Position numbers and translations under genes: made by a program. A stretch of 64,000 nt of DNA from Streptomyces sp. HmicA12 (GTDB lineage Bacteria > Actinomycetota > Actinomycetes > Streptomycetales > Streptomycetaceae): contig NZ_KB891816.1 of the NCBI RefSeq assembly GCF_000373565.1, forward strand, positions 1 through 64,000. Reading direction: 5' to 3'. The notes below the pieces were generated by a model. The model saw nothing but the letters and a program-made list of their open reading frames with translations, had not been told where the DNA came from and made no database searches. Within the stretch, counting starts at the first letter, position 1; each line of letters opens with the position of its first letter. This document shows, piece by piece, positions 15,069 to 23,367 of the stretch.

Positions 15069-15872
15069 ATGGCCGACACCGTGCTCTACGAGGTGAGCGA
15101 CGGGCTCGCGACGATCACGCTGAACCGCCCCGAGGCGATGAACGCGATGAACACCGAGGCCAAGGTCGCCCTCCGCGACGCGGTGCAGGCCGCCGCCGAC
15201 GACAAGGCCGTGCGGGCGGTGCTCCTCACGGCGGCCGGCGACCGTGCGTTCTGTGTGGGCCAGGACCTGAAGGAACACATCGGCTCCCTGATGGCGGACC
15301 GGAAGGACGGTCAGGGGCGCACCATGAACACGGTGCGGGAGCACTACAACCCGATCGTGCGGGCGCTGACCCAGATGCCGAAGCCGGTCGTGGCGGCGGT
15401 GAACGGCGTGGCGGCCGGTGCGGGCTTCGGTTTCGCGCTCTGCGCGGACTACCGGATCGTCGCGGACACGGCTTCGTTCAACACGTCGTTCGCGGGTGTC
15501 GCGCTGACCGCCGACTCGGGTGTCTCGTGGACCCTGCCGCGGCTCATCGGTCCTGGCCGGGCCACCGATCTGCTGCTGTTCCCGCGCACCATCACGGCGC
15601 AGGAGGCCTTCGAGATCGGCGCCGTCAACAAGATCGTGCCGGCCGACGAGCTGGCGGAGACCGCCCGCAAGCTCGCGCTGCTGCTCGCCGCCGGGCCGAC
15701 CGTCGCGTACGCCGCGCTGAAGGAGTCGGTCGCCTACGCCGCGGACCACTCCCTCGACGAGGCCCTCGACAAGGAGGACGAACTGCAGGCGCGGGCCGGT
15801 GCGTCGGAGGACCACGCCATCGCGGTGCAGGCCTTCATCGCCAAGGAGAAGCCGAAGTACCTGGGCCGCTAG
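15069..15872 (+). CDS. Enoyl-CoA hydratase/isomerase family protein, PaaG-like
   Basis: 267 residues of the crotonase fold. Oxyanion-hole segments are DRAFCVGQDLKEH and NGVAAGAGFGFALCADYRI. The position that carries a catalytic Glu in true hydratases reads ALTADSGVSW, with Asp, as in PaaG-type isomerases. Isomerase-like activity on a CoA thioester is therefore more likely than plain hydration, though the substrate is unknown. The C-terminal helices are complete. A very strong ribosome site precedes ATG. Its stop codon overlaps the convergent glycosylase stop by four bases. No other beta-oxidation gene is adjacent. Confidence 0.85.
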   Translation: MADTVLYEVSDGLATITLNRPEAMNAMNTEAKVALRDAVQAAADDKAVRAVLLTAAGDRAFCVGQDLKEHIGSLMADRKDGQGRTMNTVREHYNPIVRALTQMPKPVVAAVNGVAAGAGFGFALCADYRIVADTASFNTSFAGVALTADSGVSWTLPRLIGPGRATDLLLFPRTITAQEAFEIGAVNKIVPADELAETARKLALLLAAGPTVAYAALKESVAYAADHSLDEALDKEDELQARAGASEDHAIAVQAFIAKEKPKYLGR

Positions 15873-16468
15873 CCGGCCTTCGTGCGGGCTGTGCAGTCGG
15901 CCAAGTGGTCGTTGACCAGCCCGCATGCCTGCATCAGCGCGTACGCCGTGGTCGGGCCGACGAAGCGCAGGCCGCGCTTCTTCAGCTCCTTGGACAGGGC
16001 CTTCGACTCGTCCGTGATCGCCGGTACATCGGACAGGGCGCGCGGCGCGGGGCGGTTCGCGGCGTCCGGGGCGAAGGACCAGATCAGCTTGTCGAGGTCG
16101 CCCGGCGACCAGTCCGCGAGCACCCGCGCGTTGGCGAGCGTGGCGTCGACCTTCGCTCTGTTGCGGATGATGCCGGGGTCGGCGAGCAGACGGGTGCGGT
16201 CGGTGTCCGTGAACGTCGCGACGTCCGCGATCTTGAAGTCGGAGAAGGCGGCGCGGAAGGTCTCGCGGCGGCGCAGGATCGTGATCCAGGACAGGCCCGA
16301 CTGGAAGGCCTCCAGGCAGAGTCGCTCGAAGAGGGCGTCGTCGCCGTGGACCGGGCGGCCCCACTCCGTGTCGTGGTAGGCGACGTAGTCCTCGGTCGAC
16401 AGGCCCCAGGGGCAGCGGAGCTTTCCGTCGGGTCCGGGGATCGCGGCGCCGGTCGGTTCGGCGCTCAC
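15869..16468 (-). CDS. tag: DNA-3-methyladenine glycosylase I
   Basis: 199 residues. It removes 3-methyladenine from alkylated DNA to start base-excision repair. RCPWG, YHDTEWGRPVHGDD and LEAFQSGLSWITILRRRETF are family signatures. Zinc-snap ligands can be assigned as Cys19, His32, His188 and Cys192 (LVNDHLADC), so the fold is complete. It overlaps the DivIVA-motif gene by four bases (ATGA), implying translational coupling, and abuts the convergent hydratase gene at its 3' end. Gene order matches mycobacterial tagA. Confidence 0.93.
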   Translation of the reverse strand: MSAEPTGAAIPGPDGKLRCPWGLSTEDYVAYHDTEWGRPVHGDDALFERLCLEAFQSGLSWITILRRRETFRAAFSDFKIADVATFTDTDRTRLLADPGIIRNRAKVDATLANARVLADWSPGDLDKLIWSFAPDAANRPAPRALSDVPAITDESKALSKELKKRGLRFVGPTTAYALMQACGLVNDHLADCTARTKAG

Positions 16469-16863
16469 TGCAGGCCCTCCCCCGACTCGCCCAGGTACCC
16501 GCCGGGCGGCGCGAAGCCGCCCTGCTCGGGCCCGCGGTCGGCCTGTCGCCGGTGCGCCCCGTCGTGGGCGGTGGCGAGTGCCGACTCCAGCTCAGTGATG
16601 CGCGCGTCGCGCTCGGCGAGCTCCGCGCCCAGCCGGTTCAGCGCGTCGTCGACCTCCGCCATGCGGTAGCCGCGCACGGCGGTCGGCAGGCGCAGCGCGT
16701 CCACGTCGGCGGGGGCCACCGGACGGTCCTGCGGCAGCGGGTCGGCGTAGAACTGGGACGGTTCGTCGCGCAGTGTGCCGCCGTCGCCGCCGCCGAGGAC
16801 CGCGAGCGTCACCGCCGCGACCACCACGACGAGCGCGGCGACCAGAAACAAGAACATGACCAT
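16465..16863 (-). CDS. Small membrane-anchored DivIVA-motif protein
   Basis: 132 residues. One N-terminal membrane helix (FLFLVAALVVVVAAVTLAVL) is followed by a DivIVA-like motif near residues 60-75 (LPTAVRGYRMAEVDDALNRL) and a coiled coil (LGAELAERDARITELESALA). The RGYRMAEVD segment is the typical actinobacterial 'DivIVA domain' repeat. The tail is Gly/Pro-rich. Such proteins are associated with cell-pole or septal assemblies, but no role is known for this one. It is coupled to the glycosylase gene by an ATGA overlap and transcribed away from folP. Confidence 0.8.
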   Translation of the reverse strand: MVMFLFLVAALVVVVAAVTLAVLGGGDGGTLRDEPSQFYADPLPQDRPVAPADVDALRLPTAVRGYRMAEVDDALNRLGAELAERDARITELESALATAHDGAHRRQADRGPEQGGFAPPGGYLGESGEGLQ

Positions 16864-16984
16864 CGCTGCTGTCCCCTGGGCTCGAAACCGTCAGGCTCCG
16901 ATCGTGCCATGCCGCACTGACAGTTAAGGTCGCAGGCGACCGTTGATACGTGATTGCAGTGGGATCCAGAGGAGAGTCACAGGG

Positions 16985-17845
16985 ATGCTCAGGCTGGGCC
17001 GGCACGAGTTCGCCGCGCACGAACCGGTGATCATGGCGATCGTGAACCGGACCCCCGACTCCTTCTACGACCAGGGCGCCACGTTCCAGGACGAGCCCGC
17101 GCTCGCCCGGGTCGAGCAGGCCGTCGCCGAGGGCGCCCTGATCGTCGACATCGGCGGGGTGAAGGCCGGTCCCGGCGAGGAGGTCGACGCCGAGGAGGAG
17201 GCGCGGCGCACCGTCGGTTTCGTGGCGGAGGTGCGGCGGCGCTTCCCCGACGTGATCATCAGCGTCGACACCTGGCGGCACGAGGTCGGCGAGGCCGTGT
17301 GCGAGGCGGGCGCCGATCTCCTCAACGACGCCTGGGGCGGCGTCGACCCGAAGCTCGCGGAGGTCGCGGGCCGCTACGGGGTGGGCATCGTGTGCACGCA
17401 CGCGGGCGGCGCCGAGCCGCGTACGCGCCCGCACCGGGTCACGTACGACGACGTGATGGCGGACATCCTGGACGTGACCGTCTCCTACGCGGAGCGGGCG
17501 GTGTCCCTCGGTGTGGCGCGCGAGTCCGTGCTGATCGATCCGGGGCACGACTTCGGGAAGAACACGCGCCACTCGCTGGAGGCGACCCGACGTCTTCCGG
17601 AGATGGTGGAGACGGGGTGGCCGGTGCTCGTCTCGCTCTCCAACAAGGACTTCGTGGGCGAGACCCTCGACAAGCCCGTCAAGGAGCGCGTCATCGGAAC
17701 GCTCGCGACGACCGCCGTGTCGGCGTGGCTCGGGGCGCAGGTCTACCGGGTGCACGAGGTCGCCGAGACCCGGCAGGTGCTCGACATGGTGGCGTCCATC
17801 GCGGGCCACCGGCCCCCGGCGGTGGCCCGCCGGGGACTCGCGTAA
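16985..17845 (+). CDS. FolP2-like dihydropteroate synthase homologue
   Basis: 286 residues with a TIM-barrel DHPS scaffold (IMAIVNRTPDSFYD, VDTWRHEVGEAVCEAGADLLNDAWGG cut short here as family blocks, LIDPGHDFGKNT, SLSNKDFVGE). The loop that in true DHPS reads GGESTRPG is GGVKAGPGEE, so the Ser/Thr/Arg contacts for the pterin substrate are missing. The mycobacterial FolP2 protein, which has the same change in my recollection, is reported to lack DHPS activity. I therefore call it FolP2-like and doubt a folate role. The start at 16985 has GAGGAGA upstream; an earlier in-frame ATG (16943) does not. Confidence 0.82.
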   Translation: MLRLGRHEFAAHEPVIMAIVNRTPDSFYDQGATFQDEPALARVEQAVAEGALIVDIGGVKAGPGEEVDAEEEARRTVGFVAEVRRRFPDVIISVDTWRHEVGEAVCEAGADLLNDAWGGVDPKLAEVAGRYGVGIVCTHAGGAEPRTRPHRVTYDDVMADILDVTVSYAERAVSLGVARESVLIDPGHDFGKNTRHSLEATRRLPEMVETGWPVLVSLSNKDFVGETLDKPVKERVIGTLATTAVSAWLGAQVYRVHEVAETRQVLDMVASIAGHRPPAVARRGLA

Positions 17846-17864
17846 CCCCTCTCCCCGCAGGGAA

Positions 17865-18614
17865 CTACTTCCCGGTCTCCTTGGTGACCAGCGTGATCGC
17901 CTCGTCCACGTCGTCCGTGACGTGGAACAGGAGGAGGTCCGCCTCGCTGGCCTTGCCCTGGGCGATCACCGTGTTCTTGAGCCAGTCGACGAGGCCGCTC
18001 CAGTACTGCGTGCCGAAGAGGACGATCGGGAAGCGCGTCACCTTCGTCGTCTGTACGAGGGTGAGCGCCTCGAAGAGCTCGTCCAGGGTGCCGAGGCCGC
18101 CGGGCAGGACCACGAAGCCTTGCGCGTACTTCACGAACATCGTCTTCCGCACGAAGAAGTAGCGGAAGTTCAGTCCGAGGTCGACGTACTGGTTGAGCCC
18201 CTGTTCGAAGGGGAGCTCGATGCCGAGGCCGACCGAGATGCCCTTGGCCTCCACGGCGCCCTGGTTGGCGGCCTGCATGGCGCCCGGGCCGCCGCCCGTG
18301 ATCACCGCGAAGCCGGCCTCGACCAGGGCCTTGCCGATCGCGACGCCCGCCGCGTAGTCCGGCGAGTCCTCCGGCGTGCGGGCGGAGCCGAACACGCTGA
18401 TCGCGGGCGGCAGTTCGGCGAGGGTGCCGAAGCCCTCGATGAACTCGGACTGGATGCGCAGGACCCGCCAGGGGTCGGTGTGCACCCAGCCCGAGGGGCC
18501 CTCCGTGTCGAGCAGACGCTGGTCGCTCGTCCCCGGCTGTACCTGATCGCGGCGGCGGATCACCGGACCTGTCAACTGCTCCTTGGGACGTCGCGTGCCC
18601 TCCGGGTTGCTCAT
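17865..18614 (-). CDS. LOG-family protein (TIGR00730)
   Basis: 249 residues from ATG 18614 (AGGAAGGGAG upstream), 11 codons inside the longest frame. The Rossmann-like core carries SVFGSARTPED, the nucleotide-binding GGGPGAMQAAN and the catalytic PGGLGTLDELFEALT motif. Family members are phosphoribohydrolases that release cytokinin-type bases from nucleotide monophosphates; the M. tuberculosis homologue Rv1205 has that activity. It lies on the same strand as dapE and 19 bases from the convergent folP end. Confidence 0.88.
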   Translation of the reverse strand: MSNPEGTRRPKEQLTGPVIRRRDQVQPGTSDQRLLDTEGPSGWVHTDPWRVLRIQSEFIEGFGTLAELPPAISVFGSARTPEDSPDYAAGVAIGKALVEAGFAVITGGGPGAMQAANQGAVEAKGISVGLGIELPFEQGLNQYVDLGLNFRYFFVRKTMFVKYAQGFVVLPGGLGTLDELFEALTLVQTTKVTRFPIVLFGTQYWSGLVDWLKNTVIAQGKASEADLLLFHVTDDVDEAITLVTKETGK

Positions 18615-18701
18615 CGCCTGCTCCCTTCCTGCGCAGTCATCACGCACTTACGTAGAGCAAGGGTAGGTCTACGCGGGTTACAGGCGAGGGACCTCGGCGT
18701 A

Positions 18702-19787
18702 TCAGGGAGCGGTGAGCCAGGCGGCGAGGACCTTCTCGGCCTCCAGGATGAGCCGGGTGTCGACCCGCTCGTCGATCTTGTGGGCGTAGATCGGGTTGCC
18801 GGGTCCGTAGTTCACCGCGGGGACGCCGAGCGCGCTGAAGCGGGAGACGTCGGTCCAGCCGAACTTGGGACGTGCCTCGCCGCCGACCGCGGCCAGGAAG
18901 GCGGCCGCCGCGGGGTGGGTGAGGCCGGGCCGGGCGCCGCCCGTGTGGTCGTCGACGATGAACTCCTCGACGGGGCAGTCGGCGAAGAAGTCGCGGACGA
19001 ACTGCTCGGCCTCCTGCGTCGAACGGTCCGGCGCGTAACGGAAGTTGACCGTGACGGCGCATGCGTCCGGGATGACGTTCGTGGCGACGAAGCCCTCGAC
19101 GCGGACGGCGTTCAGGCCCTCGTGGAACTCCAGGCCGTCGACGACCGGCTTGCGGGGCTCGTAGGCGGCCAGCTTCTCCAGGATCGGGGACGCGGCATGA
19201 ATGGCGTTCTTTCCCATCCACGCGCGCGCGGAGTGGGCCCGCTCGCCCTTCACCTTCAGGATGACGCGCAGCGTGCCCTGGCAGCCGCCCTCGACCAGGC
19301 CCTCGGTGCCCTCCAGGAGGATCGCGAAGTCGCCCTCCAGCCAGTCGGGGTGGGCGTCGGCCACATGGCCCAGGCCGTTCAGGTGTGCGGCGACCTCTTC
19401 GTTGTCGTAGAAGACGAACGTGAGGTCGCGGTTGGGCTCGGTGACCGTCTGCGCGATGCGCAGCTGCACCGCGACGCCCGACTTCATGTCGCTCGTGCCG
19501 CAGCCCCACAGGGTGACGCCGTCCTCGTCGAGGCGCGAGGGGACGTTGTCCGCGATCGGGACCGTGTCGATGTGCCCGGCCAGGATGATGCGCTCGGAGC
19601 GGCCGAGGTTCGTGCGCGCGACCACGTTGTTGCCGTAGCGGTCGACCGTCAGGTGCGGCAGCGCGCGCAGGGCCTCCTCGACGGCGTCCGCGAGCTCTTT
19701 CTCACTGCCGCTGGGCGAGGCGAAGTCGACCAGCTGGGCGGTGAGGCGGGCGGCGTCCTGGGTGAGGTCAAGCGCGGTGCGGTCCAT
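18702..19787 (-). CDS. dapE: Succinyl-diaminopimelate desuccinylase
   Basis: 361 residues of the M20 metallopeptidase family. It hydrolyses N-succinyl-LL-diaminopimelate, feeding lysine and peptidoglycan LL-DAP. Zinc-site motifs are visible: LAGHIDTVP, LWGCGTSDMKSG, FYDNEEVA and the C-terminal YGPGNPIYAHKIDE. The start at 19787 is preferred over the longer frame because TAGGAT ends seven bases before the ATG (leaderless). A DapC-type aminotransferase gene lies 2 kb downstream on the same strand, so two steps of the succinylase branch are encoded here. Confidence 0.92.
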   Translation of the reverse strand: MDRTALDLTQDAARLTAQLVDFASPSGSEKELADAVEEALRALPHLTVDRYGNNVVARTNLGRSERIILAGHIDTVPIADNVPSRLDEDGVTLWGCGTSDMKSGVAVQLRIAQTVTEPNRDLTFVFYDNEEVAAHLNGLGHVADAHPDWLEGDFAILLEGTEGLVEGGCQGTLRVILKVKGERAHSARAWMGKNAIHAASPILEKLAAYEPRKPVVDGLEFHEGLNAVRVEGFVATNVIPDACAVTVNFRYAPDRSTQEAEQFVRDFFADCPVEEFIVDDHTGGARPGLTHPAAAAFLAAVGGEARPKFGWTDVSRFSALGVPAVNYGPGNPIYAHKIDERVDTRLILEAEKVLAAWLTAP

Positions 19788-19794
19788 GACGCCG

Positions 19795-19800
19795 ATCCTA
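19795..19800 (-). promoter_or_regulatory. -10 element (TAGGAT) of the leaderless dapE promoter
   Basis: TAGGAT on the - strand is seven bases from the dapE ATG and there is no ribosome-binding sequence. Confidence 0.55.
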
Positions 19801-19848
19801 AGCTTTCGGGCCCACGCCGCCGCCGTCCGTCCTGTCGGTGGACTCCAG

Positions 19849-19854
19849 TACCTT
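19849..19854 (+). promoter_or_regulatory. -10 element (TACCTT) of a probable leaderless promoter
   Basis: TACCTT is followed by six bases and the GTG at 19861. With the dapE element it forms a compact 73-bp divergent promoter pair. Confidence 0.5.
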
Positions 19855-19860
19855 GGACGC

Positions 19861-20829
19861 GTGCCTGAGCCCTCCATCCTCATGAGGCGCGGCCGTCTCC
19901 TGCGGATCGGCGCGTCGGTCGTCGTGCTGCTCGCCGTGGCCACCTACGTGGCCGTGCAGTACGCCACGGGAGGCCGCTCCACCCCGAGATGCACGGTCGT
20001 CTCGGCCAACGGGGACGGGGCGTCCTACGCGTTCACGGCCGAGCAGGCGGTGAACGCGGCGACGATCTCCGCCGTCGGCACCTCCCGCGGCATGCCCGAG
20101 CGCGCCGTCACCATCGCGCTCGCGACCGCGCTCCAGGAGTCCGGCCTGCGCAACATCCGCCATGGCGACCGGGATTCGCTCGGACTGTTCCAGCAGCGCC
20201 CCTCCGAGGGCTGGGGCACCGAGGAGCAGATCATGGACCCGGCCTACGCGGCGGAGCGGTTCTACGCGCACCTGGACAAGATCCCGGGCTATTCGCGGCT
20301 GCCGCTGACCGTGGCCGCGCAGCGCGTGCAGCGCAGCGGCTATCCGCAGGCGTACGCGAAGCACGAGCCGGACGCGACGCTGCTCGCCGCCTCGCTGACC
20401 GGCCGGGCCGCGGCCTCGCTCACGTGCGAGGGCACACCGGGCGGCGCCGACGGCGCGCGGGCCGTCGGTCCCGCGGACGTGAAGGCCGCGCTCACACGGG
20501 ACTTCGGGCGGGACGTGGCACCGACGGCGGGCAAGGACAAGCGGTCCGTACGGGTTCCGGTGCCCGCCACCGTCGACTCCGCCGAGGGCGGGGAACGGCA
20601 GCGCGGCTGGGAGCTGGCGCAGTGGGCGGTGGCCAACTCGTCCGCGTTGCACATCGAACTCGTCTCCTATGCGGGCCGGGAGTGGACCGCCGGAGAATCC
20701 GGGCATGAGTGGCACAAGGCACCGAAGACACCAAAGGCGCCGAAGGCGTCCTCGGCGACGGGGGACGCGAAGGCCGGTTCAGGGTCCTCGTCGGCCGCCG
20801 ACGAGGTGCGAATCGTCACTGGGCAGTAG
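19861..20829 (+). CDS. Membrane-anchored extracytoplasmic protein with lysozyme-like motifs
   Basis: 322 residues from GTG 19861. A short basic N-terminus and one hydrophobic helix (IGASVVVLLAVATYVAVQYA) should place the rest outside. The domain at about 60-150 has ALQESGLRNI followed by SLGLFQQRPSEGWGT, a Glu-centred arrangement that recalls lysozyme/transglycosylase-like proteins. Databases often call such Streptomyces proteins 'heavy metal transporter', which nothing in the sequence supports. The C-terminal part (about 215-285) is a separate domain (WELAQWAVANSSALHIELVSYAGREW), then a Lys/Ala/Ser-rich tail. Wall-hydrolase activity is inferred only from the motifs. Confidence 0.7.
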   Translation: MPEPSILMRRGRLLRIGASVVVLLAVATYVAVQYATGGRSTPRCTVVSANGDGASYAFTAEQAVNAATISAVGTSRGMPERAVTIALATALQESGLRNIRHGDRDSLGLFQQRPSEGWGTEEQIMDPAYAAERFYAHLDKIPGYSRLPLTVAAQRVQRSGYPQAYAKHEPDATLLAASLTGRAAASLTCEGTPGGADGARAVGPADVKAALTRDFGRDVAPTAGKDKRSVRVPVPATVDSAEGGERQRGWELAQWAVANSSALHIELVSYAGREWTAGESGHEWHKAPKTPKAPKASSATGDAKAGSGSSSAADEVRIVTGQ

Positions 20830-21144
20830 TGCGGTCGGTCACTCGATAGGGGCACGTGGATCACGTCTCATGGACGCCACGGGTCCGTTTGCGGGCGGAT
20901 CCCTGCCCGGCGCTCAAATCCCTTGGGAACAAAGGGCTTCAGCGGGTTTTCCGCGACCTTGGAAGCGCGGCGTTTACCCGCTTTTATCCGCAGCTGATTA
21001 TGCGACGCATTGCCAACCCTTTACGTTGCCGACCCGCAACCTTCCCGGGGCGTCGGGCTGTTGTCACGGCGTCCGAACGCCGAGCGGCACGAGGCGCCGC
21101 ACGGAGAACGGACGCCAAACGTTCTCTCCCGTCTAAGGAGCATC
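20830..21144. other. Intergenic region upstream of the secreted-protein gene
   Basis: About 315 bases without a gene. The half nearest 21145 is richer in A+T (around TTTTATCCGCAGCTGATTAT) and probably holds the promoter. An AAGGAG ribosome site is at 21135-21140. I see no clear riboswitch. Confidence 0.4.
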
Positions 21145-21594
21145 ATGTCCCTCCCCCTGACCCGCCGGATCGCCCGCGCCGCCCTCCTCGGAGCGGCCGG
21201 CGCAGCCTCCGTGGTCGGTGCGGCCGGCTCCGCGAGCGCCGTCGACCTCCCGGCCGCCCCCGACCTCGGCGGTGTGACCGCTCTGGACGGTGCGGGCCTG
21301 GGAAGCAGCGTCGACGGTGCGGCTCAGCAGGTGAGCGGCGTCGCGGGCGACACCGGCAGCAAGGCCGTCAAGAAGGCCGTGCCGTCGGCGGGCAAGGCGG
21401 TCGGCAAGGGCGCCAAGACCGCGACGCCCGCCGCGCAGAAGGCCGCGGGCGACCTGGCCGGCAGCGCCGGTGAGGTGCTCGGCGACACGGCCGGGTCGGC
21501 CACCAAGGACGGCCTTCCGGTCGCCGGTGGCGGTCTGCCCACCGACTCCCTGGGCGGGCTGCCGGTCGCCGGTGGCGGCCTGCCGCTCGGCTAG
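21145..21594 (+). CDS. Small secreted Ala/Gly-rich protein
   Basis: 149 residues. A signal peptide (about 1-32, ending GSASA-VD) precedes a low-complexity mature region with Lys-rich alanine segments (KAVKKAVPSAGKAVGKGAK) and a C-terminal tandem repeat of GLPVAGGGLP. No enzyme motif is present. AAGGAG lies five bases before the ATG. Such proteins are common on Streptomyces cell surfaces. A structural or wall-associated role is plausible but unproven. The gene stands alone and is followed by a very strong terminator. Confidence 0.7.
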   Translation: MSLPLTRRIARAALLGAAGAASVVGAAGSASAVDLPAAPDLGGVTALDGAGLGSSVDGAAQQVSGVAGDTGSKAVKKAVPSAGKAVGKGAKTATPAAQKAAGDLAGSAGEVLGDTAGSATKDGLPVAGGGLPTDSLGGLPVAGGGLPLG

Positions 21595-21605
21595 TCGCCG
21601 CGTAC

Positions 21606-21654
21606 CGAAAGCGGGGTGCCCGGGAGCCGAAAGCTCCCGGGCACCCCGCTTTCG
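21606..21654. terminator. Bidirectional terminator, perfect 22-bp stem
   Basis: A 22-bp perfect inverted repeat (arms 21606-21627 and 21633-21654) with loop CGAAA separates the secreted-protein gene from the convergent dapC gene. The arms end in CTTTCG on each strand. Confidence 0.85.
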
Positions 21655-21679
21655 CCGTGAATGCGGCAGTCGGCCCGCG

Positions 21680-22783
21680 TCAGGACAGTCGGGCGACCGC
21701 TGCCCGCACCCGCTCGTCCGAGGCCGTCAGGGCCACCCGTACGAAGCGGTCGCCCGCCTCGCCGTAGAAGTCGCCGGGGGCCACCAGGATGCCGAGTTCC
21801 GCGAGGTGGGCCACCGTGTCCCAGCAGGATTCGTCGCGGGTCGCCCACAGGTACAGGCTCGCCTCGCTGTGCTCGATGCGGAAGCCGTGCTTCAGCAGGG
21901 CCTCGCGCAGCTGCTCGCGGCGGGCGGCGTAGCGGGCGCGCTGCTCCTGGACGTGCTGGTCGTCGCCGAGGGCCGCGACGACCGCCGCCTGCGTCGGAGC
22001 CGACGTCATCATGCCGCCGTGCTTGCGGATCTGGAGCAGCGGATCGAGGACCGCCGCGTCGCCGGCCAGGAACGCGGCCCGGTAGCCCGCCAGGTTCGAG
22101 CGCTTGGAGAGCGAGTGGACGGCGACCAGGCCCTCGTGGGAACCGCCGTTGACGTCCGGGTGCAGCACCGAGACCGGCTCCGCCTCCCAGCCCAGTTCGA
22201 GGTAGCACTCGTCCGAGAAGATCAGGATGTCGTGCTCGCGTGCCCAGGCCACGATCCGGGTGAGGTCGTCCTTGCTCAGCACCTTGCCCGTCGGGTTCGA
22301 CGGGGAGTTGAGCCACAGGAGCTTGATGCCCGTGGGGTCGAGCTCGGTCGGGTCGTCGTACGAGACGTAGTCCGCGCGGGCGAGGCGGGCACCGACCTCG
22401 TACGTCGGGTACGCGAGCCGCGGGTAGGCCACTTTGTCGCCCGGGCCGAGGCCCAGCTGTGTCGGCAGCCAGGCCACCAGCTCCTTGGAGCCGACGATCG
22501 GCAGGACGTTCACGTGCCCGAGGCCGCGGGCGCCGAGCCTGCGTTCGCACCAGGACACGAGCGCGTCACGCAGCTCGGGGGTACCCCAGACCGTGGGGTA
22601 GCCGGGCGAGTTCGCCGCGTCGATCAGGGCCTTCTGGATCAGCTCGGGCACCGGGTCGACGGGCGTGCCGACGGACAGGTCGACGATGCCGTCCGGGTGC
22701 GCGGCGGCCGTCTTCTTGTACGGCTCCAGCTTGTCCCAGGGGAAGGTGGGGATGCGGTCGATGGGGGCCGGGACTGCGGACAC
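21680..22783 (-). CDS. dapC: Succinyldiaminopimelate aminotransferase (DapC type)
   Basis: 367 residues of the class I PLP aminotransferases. It transfers an amino group to N-succinyl-2-amino-6-oxopimelate in the succinylase branch of DAP/lysine synthesis. SVGTPVDPVPE, WLNSPSNPTGKVLS, FSDECYLELGW and the PLP-lysine motif HSLSKRSNLAGYR are seen in order, ending with the carboxylate-binding Arg (DRFVRVALTA). It starts at a GTG. It lies downstream of fdxA on the same strand, with a hairpin between, the common actinobacterial fdxA-dapC pairing. dapE is nearby. Confidence 0.9.
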   Translation of the reverse strand: MSAVPAPIDRIPTFPWDKLEPYKKTAAAHPDGIVDLSVGTPVDPVPELIQKALIDAANSPGYPTVWGTPELRDALVSWCERRLGARGLGHVNVLPIVGSKELVAWLPTQLGLGPGDKVAYPRLAYPTYEVGARLARADYVSYDDPTELDPTGIKLLWLNSPSNPTGKVLSKDDLTRIVAWAREHDILIFSDECYLELGWEAEPVSVLHPDVNGGSHEGLVAVHSLSKRSNLAGYRAAFLAGDAAVLDPLLQIRKHGGMMTSAPTQAAVVAALGDDQHVQEQRARYAARREQLREALLKHGFRIEHSEASLYLWATRDESCWDTVAHLAELGILVAPGDFYGEAGDRFVRVALTASDERVRAAVARLS

Positions 22784-22839
22784 CTGTCAGCTCACTTCTC
22801 TCACGGGTCGGTGGACACACGGGTCGGTACAAATGCCGC

Positions 22840-22872
22840 GGTCCCGTACGGCGGTGGAAGCCGTACGGGACC
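22840..22872 (-). terminator. Hairpin after fdxA
   Basis: A 13-bp perfect stem (GGTCCCGTACGGC and complement) with a 7-base loop lies between the fdxA stop and the dapC start. It may attenuate read-through, leaving fdxA more abundant than dapC. Confidence 0.65.
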
Positions 22873-22905
22873 GGGGCAGCGCCTGTGCGTACCGCTGAAG
22901 CAGGG

Positions 22906-23226
22906 TTACTGGTTCTGCGGCGGCAGGGCGGCGATGAAGGCGTGGTCCTTCTCGATCAGGCCCATCTTCGAGGCACCACCGGGCGAGCCGAGCTCGTCGA
23001 AGAACTCGACGTTCGCCTTGTAGTAGTCCTTCCACTCCTCCGGAGTGTCGTCCTCGTAGAAGATGGCCTCGACCGGACAGACCGGCTCACAGGCACCACA
23101 GTCGACGCATTCGTCCGGGTGGATGTACAAGGACCGGGAGCCCTCGTAGATGCAGTCGACCGGGCACTCCTCGATGCACGCCTTGTCCTTGACGTCGACA
23201 CAAGGCTGCGCGATGACGTAGGTCAC
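22906..23226 (-). CDS. fdxA: Seven-iron ferredoxin
   Basis: 106 residues from GTG 23226 with GAGGAGG upstream. Cys9, Cys17, Cys21 and Cys25 (KACIEECPVDC) and Cys40, Cys43, Cys46 and Cys50 (ECVDCGACEPVCP) follow the actinobacterial [3Fe-4S]/[4Fe-4S] FdxA pattern, with the usual C-terminal extension (EEWKDYYKANVEFFDELG). It is a soluble low-potential electron carrier, in Streptomyces often serving cytochromes P450 or reductive enzymes. It is divergent from the GNAT gene, and a hairpin separates it from dapC. Confidence 0.94.
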   Translation of the reverse strand: MTYVIAQPCVDVKDKACIEECPVDCIYEGSRSLYIHPDECVDCGACEPVCPVEAIFYEDDTPEEWKDYYKANVEFFDELGSPGGASKMGLIEKDHAFIAALPPQNQ

Positions 23227-23367
23227 GCTGTCGTTCCTCCTCGATAGGGCGCTGGCGGGCCTCCACAGGCTCCGCCGCCTGGCGCGCGGGAGCGCGGCGT
23301 CGTCGATGCCCGCCTCCTAGTATCTCCGTTCCCGGCCATGATCCGAACAGGAGGGGTGGGCCTAGCT

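Noticed and set aside
20830..21144. A c-di-AMP (ydaO) riboswitch before the secreted-protein gene
   Set aside because: Some GGGCGGATCCC-like bases drew attention, but the conserved core and ending of that riboswitch are not visible.
22459..23247. + strand open frames across dapC and fdxA
   Set aside because: Arg/Gly/Ala-rich shadows typical of high-G+C DNA opposite real genes.
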